Position numbers and translations under genes: made by a program. Of a stretch of DNA of 64,000 bases, positions 12,301 through 22,889 are shown in pieces; position 1 is the stretch's first letter; each line of letters begins with the position of its first letter. The notes beneath the pieces are model-generated. The model was not told the DNA's origin. It worked only from the letters and a program-made list of their open reading frames with translations, and made no database searches. Origin of the DNA: Nymphaea colorata (Eukaryota > Streptophyta > Magnoliopsida > Nymphaeales > Nymphaeaceae); contig NC_045142.1 in the NCBI RefSeq assembly GCF_008831285.2, positions 16,185,354-16,249,353 of the forward strand, given 5' to 3'.

Positions 12301-15300
12301 TAATAAGGAGGGTTCACAAAACAATTTGGATGCATATCCTTATTAAGTTATAGTTTTCGTGTTTTACGTGTGTACTTTTGGTTTTCTAAAGACATGAAAG
12401 TTCAATTATGCAAATTGTTGACAATGAGGCAGTTTTATTATTTTTTAATATCTTTCTGGTTTATAATGTAATCATGTTTTGTACCCTAATTCTCCCTTAA
12501 GTAAGGGTTAGGGTAAGTAATCAATAGATTTTGAATTTGTTCACTCTCCAATGTCAACATGGTATCAGAGCCTGTGGCATGATCCCTACAGGCAGCCGGC
12601 GACTGTCATACTTCCGGGGACCTCCTCTTCTCCTTTCTCTCCTCCATTCTTCTTCTGTCTGTTCTAGCCTGCTACCATCAGCAAGAAGTGTGTGTGAAGG
12701 AGTCCGTTCACGCTCAGAAATATGCATGAATAGACTCCAATCATAGATATCAACAGAAAAAAAGTGGCACAGCTGTGTGGGAGTCTGCGTGCGTCGTCTA
12801 AACTCTTATGGACTGACGTCGTTATATGATCAAAGCAGCCAAGTGGAGGACTGCTAGGTGAAGTACGTCTCGTGGACATGATCATCAGAAGTTATATGGT
12901 AACAATTTTGTAATATTGAGACTGTTGGTGTAGATGTTCTGCTGCTTGCACGTTAATAAACAGAAGATAAAATCTGTTGAGTGAATTTTAGTAGATATAT
13001 ATATGTGTTCAGCCTGCAGGCCATGCACATTTATATTATTCCTGGTTCAACAGTCTACGTAAGGTGTCCAGATATTTTGTTTTAATCTACACCTATGTCA
13101 CACGGATACGGGTACGGGTGTCCTACGGATACGGGTACGCGGACACGGTAATTTCAAAATTTTAGGATAAGCGGACATGGCGAATATTATATTTAAAAAA
13201 ATTAAAAATGATAATGAAATAAAAAAACATGAAATTTATAATAAAAAGACTAACGTCCCTCTTTCTTTGTCCATACTTTGTCTGTCCTCAGAGACACAGC
13301 CAAAGAAAAACCCACTTTTATTTTAAAATATTAAAACAATTTAATTTTTAAATATATATATAAAATAATGTTGATAGAAAATGAAGTTACAGTGAGTTTG
13401 CAAACAATTTAAAATTATAACCGTTTTTGTTTAAATAACACAAAATTTAGGGCCATTTTGAAATTTGTTCAAATGAAAGCTATAAAAGGCCCCTTTCGTT
13501 CGAAACCCTCATTTTCACCCTTCGTTTCTTTCTCTCTTCACTCATCCTTCTCTCCCAAATCGCGACCTCCACGATCCTTCTTCTCCGGAGGCCAACATGC
13601 CACCAGCGGCTCCAAGGCCGGCGACGTGGTAAGTATGATGCAGCTGACCGGCTGGTGACCCGCCATGGTAGCAGGAGGATGGGTGCTGAGCCATGAAATG
13701 GTGAGTTTTTTTTATTTTGAATCTTTATTTCTTAATTTATTTGTTATTTTCTCACTCTCTAGGTTTTCCCTCTAGGCTGCGGGTTGAGCGTTCTGGTGGA
13801 GGGAGACAGAATCCAGTGGATGAGATGGAATGCACTTCAAAATAAAACAGAAGACGTAAAAAAAATCGAGGTTAAAACGGATTATAAAAGTGGTTCGGAT
13901 CGGGTCTGACCCAGACCCGATCCAAAACGTATCCGGCCGTATCGCCGTGTCGGGTTTCCCATGTCGGCGTGTCAACACCGGTACTCAACCCAATCTGCCG
14001 TATCCGTGTGACGTAGATCTACACTATGGAGAATAGGGATACTACAATTGATACGCAATGAGAATATAAAATATCAGGGAATCTTCTTTCATTTGGGTCT
14101 ACTGTGAAGCTAGACGACTCAAACTATGAAATCTGGTCTCGTGTATTTATGATGTCTGTTAAGGGGCATAGAAAGAAACATGTTATTGAGGATAACTAAG
14201 TTAAGAAAATATTCTACATGGGAGGAAGATAACAATATTGTTATGTCATGGATGATGAATAGTGTGCAGACATACATCACTCCTATTATTGCATATTATA
14301 CTTTTGCCAAACATATGTGGGAATTTTTGAAGCAAACTTACTCTCACGACAAGAATATGAGCAAAATTTTGCAGGTTAAAGAAGAACTTCTTAATCTCCA
14401 ACAAGGTGGCTCAGATCTTGCCCAGTATTTTGCTTCAGTAAAATCAACCTATGAAAGACTCAAAGCGCTATGTCCTTCTTGTCAGTCATACTACAAAACT
14501 CACTTTAAGCAGCACATGATGGAAAAATTTTGATCTAGGTTATCTCCTGATTTTGCAGTTGCCAAAGCCCAAATGTTGACTGTGGCTGAGATTCCAAACC
14601 TTGTTGAGGCCTATAACAGGCTAAGTCGTCTGGCTGTGACTCTCTCTCCATCCTCAACCGTTGCACCCTCTTCAGCATTAACAATCTTAGAAGGCTGTGG
14701 GCAGGCCTTCAGTAGAGGTGACAAATTTTATTGTTTATTCGCTTAAGGAACCAATCTTTTTGAAGTGTGTTGATGCATGTAGGGAGTACAAAGATGTTGA
14801 GTATTTAAAAGAGCTATTTATATAAGTCATCAAAGAAGTGAGTGAAGAAAATGTTGTGCAAATTATTACTAATAATGCTCCAGTTTGCCAACAAGCAAGG
14901 ATGAATTTGGCAAGTGATCCCAAGTATAGTCATATATTTTGGACTCCTTGTGTGTCACACAGTATAAATCTAACACTTAAAAAGTGTTTGCAACTCATCA
15001 AAAGTTGCGAACACTGTCAAATTGTATTCATGGATTGAAGAGCTTGAGCATGATGTCAAAAACATAAACCACCACAATGTTCATGTTATATTTAATAAGC
15101 ATTCTGATTTGAAATTGTTGAAGGTAGCAAAGACTCGTTTTGCATATATTAGTGTTACAGTGTAATGATGAAAATAATAAAGCAGGTGAAACATACATTA
15201 ACACTTATGGTGACTGACAATGATTGAGAATTTTATTAAAGTGGTGACATTGAGAAGACTCAATAAATTAAAAAATGTATTTTAGATGATGAATGGTGTG

Positions 15301-17162
15301 ACAGAGCCTATTGGGCAAATGCTAAGAGAAGTTGATAGAGAAGGGCCCATGCTACATAAAGTTTATGATATGTGGGATAACATGATTGAAAAAATTCAAA
15401 CATCATTTTCAAACATGAGAAGAAGAATGATGCACTTGATGATTCTGAGTTTTTTGATCATGTGCATAAAATATTAGTAAGAAGATGGAATAGAAGCAAT
15501 AACCCTTTGCATTGTATGACACACTCCTTAAATCCCAAATATTATGAACAAACATGGTTGGCAGGAGGTATTAGTCGTATTCCTCTTAATCGAGATCCTA
15601 AAATATCAAACAATAGGGAGATACATTTGAGAAGACTATTTTTTTATTCTCATTGATTGAAGATAATAAATCATGAGTTTGCGAGCTTTTTCGGTGGAAG
15701 AAGTGATTCATTGCTAGCTGCAATGACAAGAGATAAAGAAGATCCTGTTAATTGGTGGTTATGTTTTGGAGCATCGACACCAAATCTCCAATAGCTTGTG
15801 TTGAAGTTATTATCTCAACCTGCAACCTTTTTATGTTGTGAAAGAAACTCGAGCACTTATTCTCAAATTCACAACATCACGGGAAATAAGCTAACTAGTA
15901 AGCGAGTAGAAGATTTAGTTTATGTCCACTCCAACCTATGCTTCCTTTCACGTACTTCAGATGATTACAGGTATTGCTTTCTTTTTTATCTTTGATATGT
16001 ATACATTTATGATTTATGCATTATATTCACTGTTTGAAGTTCATATTAACTTAAATCATGTTGTGGTTGTGTTGCAACTTGCAGTTCAGGATCATCCAAG
16101 TATTAGGATGTTAATCTAGAGGACATTGACCCAACTTGAAGGAGAATATGTTTTGCATGCTCTTAATATGGACCTTACGGAACCTGTTGTTCCTTCTAAT
16201 CTTGATGATGCGACTAAGGAGAATCAACAAAGCTGATATATTTTGTATGTTAATTATTTCCATACATTGTTTAGTAGTATCTATAAATTTTGGATCATGA
16301 CTTATGAATATTCTGTTTGTAATTTTTTGATATATCTGTGTGTGTAAGGCCGTACCCCGCACCCAAGTGTTTTGAAAATGGTCTGCACCCATACCCACAC
16401 CCAAACCTATCTAACATCGCATATAAATGGTGATCGAATTTCTCGATGCTTAAGAATCCATATAATCAAAGGCAGGAATAAAAATAAGAAAGAAAAAAGG
16501 AAAACAAAAAGGTGCCGGAAACTCTTACATCTCCACTCCAAGTTGATAAATTTTTTCAGCTTCAACATATCTTTTACGTTTCTCGTAGTACAGAGCATAC
16601 GCCTGGTAAAAGAGAGCCCTCTTCGTGCCGATCTTACAGGATTCCATCATCTTTAACAATTCCCCTGGATCACCCACGAAATCCATCTATTCATTCAAGC
16701 AAAGAAATGGACAGTTATTCCAGGGAGGGAGACAATCGCATTATCTGAAGGAAACATCAGGACACACAGGCTCTAGGAAACTACCAAACCGACGCAAACT
16801 TGCACGAATCGGGCATCGTTACGATATCGCTTATCGTCTTTAAAGGCCAGGACGCACTTCTGAAGGAACCGAGGGAGCTTCTGCTTCAAGAGATCTGGCG
16901 CAAGAGCCTGCTTCATCATACGGATCCCTCTAGTTGTGCCGTCCACCCCCAACAGTAAGTACAGATTAACAAGCAATAATTGAAGCGTGCGAGAGAGGGA
17001 GAGAAATCGAGAAAGACACACACACACACAGGTGGAATCGAGGAAGAACAAAAGCAATGGTGGTGCTTCGTACCGGAGCCAAGGAAGAAGAGGGTCGCTA
17101 CCCTCGTAGTTCTTTATCTCAGCTATCAAGGAAGAGAAGAACTGATCGTTAGCGTCGGTCAT
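8247..17162 (-). CDS. BMF3: BUB1/MAD3-family spindle-checkpoint protein, kinase-less (BMF3-like)
   Basis: Predicted 751-aa protein. Exons: 17162-17074, 16929-16785, 16686-16529, 10274-10190, 10122-10038, 9940-8247; all junctions are GT-AG and in frame. Residues 1-158 form the Mad3/BUB1 homology region 1 (a TPR-like fold that binds KNL1-type scaffolds): SDPLLPWLRGIRMMK, LPRFLQKC, KRYRND, then MDFVGDP, ALFYQAYALYYEK and ELQKSYQQFLNR. A KEN box lies at residues 220-222 (inside RKENL), as in Cdc20/APC inhibitors. The rest is acidic and low-complexity, with repeated Cdc20-binding-like modules, and ends FGRPLDY-stop with no kinase domain. That separates it from BMF1/BUB1, although a lost kinase exon cannot be excluded. 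The start is the ATG just before TDANDQFF; longer in-frame ATGs upstream would add unconserved residues. Oddity: the conserved Trp of the RVWLQL motif reads Cys. Family certain; BMF3 rather than BMF1 is inference. Confidence 0.85.
10717..11441 (+). mobile_element. TRIM retrotransposon with three LTRs and two internal regions
   Basis: LTRs at 10717-10907, 10983-11175 and 11251-11441 (191-193 bp), each starting TGTAACA and ending GTTGTTACA. They are separated by two 75-bp internal regions (10908-10982, 11176-11250). Each internal region starts with a primer-binding site for initiator tRNA-Met one base after the LTR (TGGTATCAAAGCC at 10909, TGGTATCAGAGCC at 11177) and ends with a purine-rich tract (AAGAGGGGTGGAT / AAGGGGGTGGAT). 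A perfect 5-bp target duplication TGATG flanks the whole (10712-10716, 11442-11446). There is no coding capacity, so it depends on enzymes from other elements. Each internal region also has an inverted repeat CACACGCG-CGGA-CGCGTGTG (10946-10965, 11215-11234). Confidence 0.93.
12416..12559 (+). mobile_element. Ty1/copia 5' LTR
   Basis: A 144-bp LTR from TGTTGACAATGAGG to TGTCAACA, followed at once by the tRNA-iMet primer site TGGTATCAGAGCC (12560-12572). It belongs to the same family as the 3' LTR at 51360: the stretch CCCTTAAGTAAGGGTTAGGG is shared. The 3' end of this copy is missing. Confidence 0.8.
13093..14016. mobile_element. 924-bp TIR element with 8-bp target duplication and possible captured gene 5' end
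   Basis: The terminal inverted repeat is CTATGTCACACGGATACGG (13093-13111) against the complement of CCGTATCCGTGTGACGTAG (13998-14016), 18 of 19 matching. The target duplication is a perfect 8-bp ATCTACAC (13085-13092, 14017-14024). TIRs and TSD suggest the hAT superfamily. Subterminal regions repeat GGATACGGGTACG. Inside (about 13440-13700) lies a CT-rich leader, a short GC-rich open stretch with an ATG (ATGCCACCAGCGGCTCC) and two good 5' splice-site sequences (GTGGTAAGT, ATGGTGAGT), which resembles the start of a host gene. The element interrupts a copia leader/gag. Confidence 0.8.
14025..14700 (+). pseudogene. Ty1/copia gag fragment
   Basis: The translation shows a gag domain of the UBN2/Retrotran-gag type: KLDDSNYEIWSRVFMMSVKG, then MSWMMNSVQTYITP, KHMWEFLKQTYSHDKN and LNLQQGGSDLAQYFASVKS. 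It has stops (for example after ED at about 14198 and after MEKF at 14533). It continues the element whose LTR is at 12416 and is cut off where hAT sequence begins at about 14710. Confidence 0.75.
14711..15975 (+). pseudogene. Dead hAT transposase (DUF659 and C-terminal dimerisation region)
   Basis: Broken frames match a DUF659-containing hAT transposase in order: IVYSLKEPIFLKCVDACREY, EVSEENVVQIITNNAP, HIFWTPCVSHSINLTL, LNPKYYEQTWL, DPVNWWLCFG and finally the hAT dimerisation segment (LLSQPATFLCCERNSSTYSQ, NKLTSKRVEDLVYVHSNL). Stops and frameshifts separate almost every block, so no enzyme can be made. No terminal repeats were found. It could be a domesticated-gene relic, but the decay argues for a dead transposon. 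Confidence 0.8.
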
Positions 17163-17705
17163 CTGTCCCCCGAAGCCCAGTCTGTGGAAGGAAACCCCGA
17201 TGGGAAGCGAAGGGACGAGAGAGAGAGAGAGAACGAGCGGGAGTCCGAGTAGGAAAGCCTCAACTTGAAAATTTTGAAGCCCGCCGTTGGGGCCCAACTG
17301 GCTGCCAATGCGCTCGAGAACAAGCGATCCTAATATATACCACTAAAGGCAAAATAATCATTTCTTTTTAATCCATTACCCATGCCGAATGGCAGAACTA
17401 CCATTTCATATTCAATAACGTCATTATGCACTTAGGTTATATGTCACATATAACTAAGTTTACAATATTTGAAGCATCAATTATAAATCTTGGTCAACAT
17501 TCTTACATCCATAAGCTATTGTCAATTAGATCTTTTATATAGAATTCTAATTCAAATCTCTTATTCACATTCAAGATCCATTTTCTATAACTTTTCTCTA
17601 GATTCAGACATTGATTTGAATCTCAAAATCAGAATCCACTTTCAAGATTTTTTCCTAGATTCCTGTCTTAATTTGAATATCAAAACCATGTTCCAGTACA
17701 ATGTC

Positions 17706-17708
<3 letters not shown>
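17163..17708 (-). other. Upstream region of the BMF3-like gene
   Basis: The 5' leader and probable promoter. A GA-rich tract occurs at 17215-17245. I could not identify a TATA box or E2F/MSA-type elements with confidence. From about 17340 outward the sequence is AT-rich. Confidence 0.35.

Positions 17709-17780
<72 letters not shown>
17709..17780. repeat. (CA)n(TA)n microsatellite
   Basis: A short CA run followed by about 30 TA units. Confidence 0.9.
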
Positions 17781-17783
<3 letters not shown>

Positions 17784-17861
17784 GTACATACATGTAATAA
17801 ATGTCATACCCAATTTCATACAATATGTAAGATGTCAACATATGGAATCAATACCCATTGG

Positions 17862-18160
17862 GTACCCGGTACTCAGCCTGATCGGGGCGGGGTTCGGGCT
17901 GGGAAAACCGGGTCCGGTCAGGCCCGATCCGGCCCGATAATAAAAAAATATTTTTTTTTAATTTTTTAAAGTTAATAATGTATATTTTATTATTAAAAAT
18001 ATGTTTTATATTATTAAAAAATATTTTATAATTTTAAAAATATTTTTTATTTTCAAAAAAGCCGGACCGGATCATGCCCGAGCCAGGACCAGGCTATCGG
18101 GCCAGGACCGGGCCTGGGCTTCTGGGCCGACCCGGCCCAGCCCGGCGCCCACCCCCCCTA
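17862..18160. mobile_element. MITE-like element, GC flanks and AT core
   Basis: GC-rich ends full of GGCCCGG/CCGGGCC words enclose an A/T core at 17940-18055, as in the copies at 736, 4875 and 20142. Ends and target duplication could not be fixed, so the coordinates are approximate. Confidence 0.5.
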
Positions 18161-20141
18161 GTTTGTATGGTTCCAGTATGAATATTTTTCAATTTCAATG
18201 TCTCATAATATATGAAGGTTTTAAAGCTTTAACCTATTGCTTGCTTAGGAGGGATACATCTCCAAAGTTTAGTCTTACATCTAAAGTTGGAGAGAAGCGT
18301 TCCCCCTCTTGGTCACTATAAATACCTCTTGAAGGTGGGGGTTTATGAGACAAAATTCAAAGGCAAGCTTGAACAAAACATGGAAAAATCCCAACGACTA
18401 TTTTTTAAAAAGCTACACATTCATGAGGAAGGACGTTTGGTCTTTTTTTTTCCCGTTATTTTAGGTCCTAGTCTAGGTTAGAATTCCAGTGTAGTTGACG
18501 ATATGGTCATGCCAACATAAGGCATAGGTCAGGAGGTCGTCATTTTAGGTAATTCCCTTCGTCTTTTTGTTTTCTTATTTGCAATTTAATGCTTTATTTT
18601 CTTAGTTTTCTTAGAAGTATGTTTAGGTTTTTATTATTTTTCAGCTTTTGCTTGCATAATTTAGTTTATTTTTGCTTTATTTCTTACATTTGTTGAACTT
18701 TTTAACCAAAACATGCTTTAGTTTAGTTAATTTTCTTTCAGCATGTTTAGGATAGTTTATTTCAGTTTTCCCTTAGCTTAGGTTTTAAATTCTTGCAAGT
18801 TAGGATAGACATATTGGCCAAGTATGCCTCCTTCTTCCCTCTTCTCCTTTTAGTTTTAACTTTAATTCAATTTTCATTTTCAAGTATTAGATATACATTG
18901 ATTCTATTGTTTTCCATGTGTTAACACCCTAAATTTTCCCAATTTTTTTGTTAGTGTCAACCTTGGAAATTCCATAAAAATATTTCAGGCAAAATTTGAA
19001 AAAGACTCACTTCTATGTCTACCCAATCCAATCCTAGACCCAAGTCTAGTAATCACTTGCCATTTCAGCTCTAAATCTACTTAGGATTATGAATTACAAA
19101 ATCTTTTTTTTTTCAAATTTGAACGGGAATTTAAATTCAAATTCAATTAAAACTAAAAAGAAGTTATGAAATTAATCCTGATCAAGACCAAGGAGCTAAG
19201 TCCAAAATTAAAAAATAAAAATCCCAATGTAAACTAAGTTAAAAAGACAACTTAATCAATTTCCATGTTATAGGAACTATGGATTGAAATGTCCGCGTCA
19301 ATCACCAAGAAACCTTAAATCAAGATCCACTCAAGTCCAGTTACACAATTCATGATACGTGGTCACACTATTCAACTCAAATAAATCAAAGAATTTCGAT
19401 TTACTTAGTAATTCAATTGCACTCAATAAGAATTTAATCAATTTCACACACACTCGTCAGAAAGAGCGTCCTTCAAAAAGTCTATACTCTAGAATAAATC
19501 AAGGAACTTTGATTAAATTCACGTAGGCCACACTTACAGGCTAGGGAGGCCCCACCAAATTTAGAAATTGTCAAAGGAATTTGATTCTCTCACTATGATG
19601 CTCAATCCAAGAATTTTCAAAGTGAAAATCAAATTCTCTTTAATGGGTCAAAATCCAGTTAAAAAGAATTTGAATTATCGCTCGATTTCATTTCAAAACA
19701 AAGTCCAGTCATTTAGAGAGAAGCTAGTTCGATGTGACTCACTCTCTCTCCATTTTCTTCCTTGGACTTATTTTAGGAAGCCCCACTTTTCTGAAAATAC
19801 CAGACAAAGAGCTGCCCAAATAAGGCCTGCCCTTGTCATTTCCAAAAAATTTTCAAAACAGACCAGCTCAAATAAGCTGGTCTGTTTAAAAAAAAAAAAT
19901 TAAAGACGCAGCTGTGAATAGCCTGTTCTTCTTTAGATCTTCTTGAAAACCCTCAAAATCTGAAAATGGGGGACAATCTGCTTAAAAGATAACATCTTTT
20001 TCAGAACCTACTGGAGACCCAGTCTCTGATAAGCATGCCCCTTTTTACTTCCTTTAAACAAAAGAGAAATTGCTAGGGAAGGCAAGGAAGTAAAAAGAAA
20101 TGAAAATCAAGAGCCGTCTAGCTTGGGCGTGCTCTTCAAAC
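18161..20141. other. Intergenic, no gene recognised
   Basis: Moderately AT-rich sequence. A TATA-like CACTATAAATACC at about 18315-18327 might belong to an LTR, but no LTR boundaries, primer site or coding domains were found. The short open frames have no recognisable motif. Confidence 0.4.
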
Positions 20142-20484
20142 TAAGCCTGGGCATTCGCTCGGCCTGGCCAGGCCTGACACCTGGAACCGGGGTTTGAGTC
20201 TGGTTCGACCTAAGTCTGCCTCTAATAAATTAAAAAATATAATTTTAATATAAAATAATGTATAAAAGTGAATAATCATAATAAAATATTATATTCATAT
20301 ATAAAAATTAATAAAATAAATATTACAAAAAATATCGGGTCCCCTCGAACTTATCGGGCCCAACCGGTCCGGCCTGATAAATTATCGGGCCAGTCGGTCA
20401 CTTTTTTTCAGGCCCGGACCCGAGTTGGGCCGGGTACCGAGTACCCGCCGGCGGCTTGGCGGCTTGGCCTGCTGCCCAAACTTA
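20142..20484. mobile_element. hAT-type MITE, GC flanks and AT core
   Basis: A 343-bp element with a perfect 8-bp target duplication CTTCAAAC (20134-20141, 20485-20492). The ends TAAGCCTGGGCA and, reverse-complemented, TAAGTTTGGGCA match at 10 of 12. GC-rich flanks enclose an A/T core at about 20222-20335. Non-coding. Confidence 0.8.
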
Positions 20485-20492
20485 CTTCAAAC

Positions 20493-21232
20493 CTCTCTTC
20501 CAAGGAACCAAAGGCAGTTCCTGCTCCAATCTCTCATGAACAGCAGGCTCATCTAATCCCAAGGCCTATCTCGGGTAGGCAGAATCAGGCTAGAATGAGA
20601 AAATCTAACATGAATGGCGTGTTCCCCATTTGATTTCCTCTTTGGAAATCACCAAGACTGACTAGGGTCAGCCTAATCCAGGCTCACCCTCCCTTAGGAA
20701 ACATAGAAGGGAGCAGCCTAAGAGCAGGCGTCCGTCCTTCTCTTGATCTCTAAGTAGCAAAAAAAAAATAGTGAAAAGCTGAAATCTGGTTGGTTGAAGG
20801 GGAGATACAGCGAGCATGCATGATGCTTTCCTGCTCATGCTTAATGAGAGATCTTCCCCTTGATCTCACTTGGTCCCAGAAAAGGATCTTCCCCTTTTGC
20901 TTCAGGCGTTTTGGTTCTCCCTTTCAATGCATCTGCAACTCTTCCATTCCAGACATCCAGACGTTCAGCTCCAATCCGGATGTTCAACTTCTGCTCAGAC
21001 GTCCTAGCGGAGGTCCATCTCAAACGTCCGCTGCTCAGCTCCAGCTCAGACGTCTGAGCCGAGCTCCATCTCAGATGTCCCCTCCTCAGCTCCAGCCTGG
21101 ACATCATCAATTTTTAGCCCAGTCACTTCGTGTTGGACCAGACAATCAGCCAGGCATCTTCAGCCTCAGCTTAGGCATCCCAGCTCCATCAGAGAAGGTG
21201 TCCTTGGCCCTCCAGCTCGCGCCTACTTCGAT
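20493..21232. other. Intergenic, no gene recognised
   Basis: CT-rich sequence with recurring AGACGTC/GGACGTC-like and CAGCTCCA words at 20950-21200. An open frame of about 200 codons on the plus strand looks like a by-product of this repetition and matches no family I know. Confidence 0.4.
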
Positions 21233-21639
21233 CCTTCTAAAAGAATATCCAGAACGAGGAAGAGAGGAGAATGTTACACAACAAAGGCAAGGCGATTTAC
21301 GTGGTTCGATCAAATTGATCTACGTCCACGGGATGATGGCTTCCTTGATTTTGAATTTTCTCAACTCTTACCCTTACAGATTTTCCACTTTGATTTAATA
21401 CATCAAATTCTAGACGTTGGTGAATTCAACGTCTCTTTTAATAACAAGATTTTGTTTCCCTTCATAGTTGGCTTCAATAGGAAATCTTGCTTTGTTTCCT
21501 CCATTGCTGTTGTATTGTTTTCTTCAAGGGTATCGCCTTCTATGGAGAGAGACGTTGATCCACCTTCCATCTTGGGGAGAGACGTTGGACTGAGAGACGT
21601 TGGACTTTTTCCATTATTCTCGTTAACATCCCTCGTCAA

Positions 21640-22851
21640 TCTCATCCTGTCATTGATAGGGTTGAGATTGAACTTGATGACCTTTAACTTTGGTGTTATT
21701 GCTTCATGCGTCTGCTTCAACAACGGTTTGGTAAAGATATCAGCAATTTGATCCTTCGTTGAGATGCACTTGATGACCAATTCCCCTTTTGCAAGTTTGT
21801 CCCTAACAAAGAGAAGATCAATTTCTACATGCTTGCATCTATAATGATATACTGGATGAGATGCTAGATATGTGGCTCCAATGTTGTCATACCAAAGAAT
21901 TGGTTCTCGAGATGATTTTATTCCAAGTTCTTGTAATAGAAATTTGATCCAAGTAACTTCAGCTGTAGCATTAGCGATGGCTCTGTATTCTGCTTCAGTA
22001 CTTGACCGAGACACAACATTTTGCTTCTTTGAACTCCAAGAGACAAGATTTTCCCCAAGGAATATTGCATAGCTGCTAGTGGATTTTCTGTCATCCGGGC
22101 ATCCAGCCCAATCAGCATCACTGTATGCTGAGATATCCATTTCCGTACACGGCTCTAGACTTAGTCCATGGTCAAATGTTTGTTTTAGATACCTTAATAT
22201 TCGCTTCACGGCAGCCCAATGGGTGTTTGTTGGATTGTGCATATATTGACAAACTTTGTTCACTGCAAATGATATGTCTGGTCTTGTTATTGTTGCATAC
22301 TGTAAAGCTCCAACTATGCTTCTATAAAGGCTTGGATCAAAAAAAGAAAAACCTGAATGAGCTGCCAAAACTGGAGATGTAGCCATGGGTGTAGAAATCG
22401 GTTTTGCTTCTACCATATTTGTTTTCTTTAGTAGATCCAAGATGTATTTCTGTTGAGATAAGAACAAGCCTTGAGGAGAATGCTTTGCAAATTCTGATTT
22501 GAAGGCGGCAATGAGTTTTTGAATGTGCATATCTGAGCTTCCTGTTAATATGATATCATCCACATAAATGAGAATGTACATGACCGTCTTTGCATCTTTG
22601 TAGATGAAAAGCGAGGTATCTGTTTTGGCTCCTTGGAAACCCATCTTGTGAAGAAAAGTACTTAGACGAGAGAACCAAGCTCTTGGGGCTTGCTTCAAGC
22701 CATAGAGCGCTTTGTGAAGCTTGCAGACGTGATTGGGATAGTTCCTGTTTTCAAAACCAGGCGGTTGAGACATATAGACTTCTTCTTCTAGTGTTCCATG
22801 GAGAAACGCATTTTGAACATCCAATTGATTGATTTCCCACCTGCGACTCAA
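21640..22851 (-). pseudogene. copia reverse transcriptase and RNase H, open frame
   Basis: RT blocks are in order: LDVQNAFLHGTLEEEVYM, ALYGLKQAPRAW, catalytic YVDDIILTG, and the thumb. The RNase H follows with SDADWAGCPDDRKSTSSY, SSTEAEYRAIA, a degenerate DNIGA in place of DNK, CKHVEID and DQIADIFTKPL. The frame runs open into the 3' LTR with about 80 codons of LTR-derived sequence. The frame is cut from its upstream half by the frameshift at 22897. Confidence 0.85.
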
Positions 22852-22889
22852 AGCAATAGTGAGAATTGTTCTAATGGTTGTGGGTTTGA

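Larger units (their letters stand above)
10275..16528 (-). other. Intron 3 of the BMF3-like gene, 6.25 kb
   Basis: Donor AT/gtaag at 16528 and acceptor aaacag/T at 10275. Splicing here restores LGVE-ILAVPTEELQKSY, which fits the family. The intron holds a TRIM (10717-11441), a copia 5' end (12416-14700), a TIR element (13093-14016) and a hAT relic (14711-15975). The parts at 10275-10716 and 11442-12415 show no features I recognise. Confidence 0.8.

Noticed and set aside
12490-12530. TTAGGG-like telomere motif (also near 51475)
   Set aside because: Only one or two units, part of a copia LTR sequence shared by both copies.
20790-21398. A 202-codon plus-strand open frame
   Set aside because: Ser/Pro/Leu-rich from repeated CAGCTCC words; it runs into the copia LTR and matches no family.
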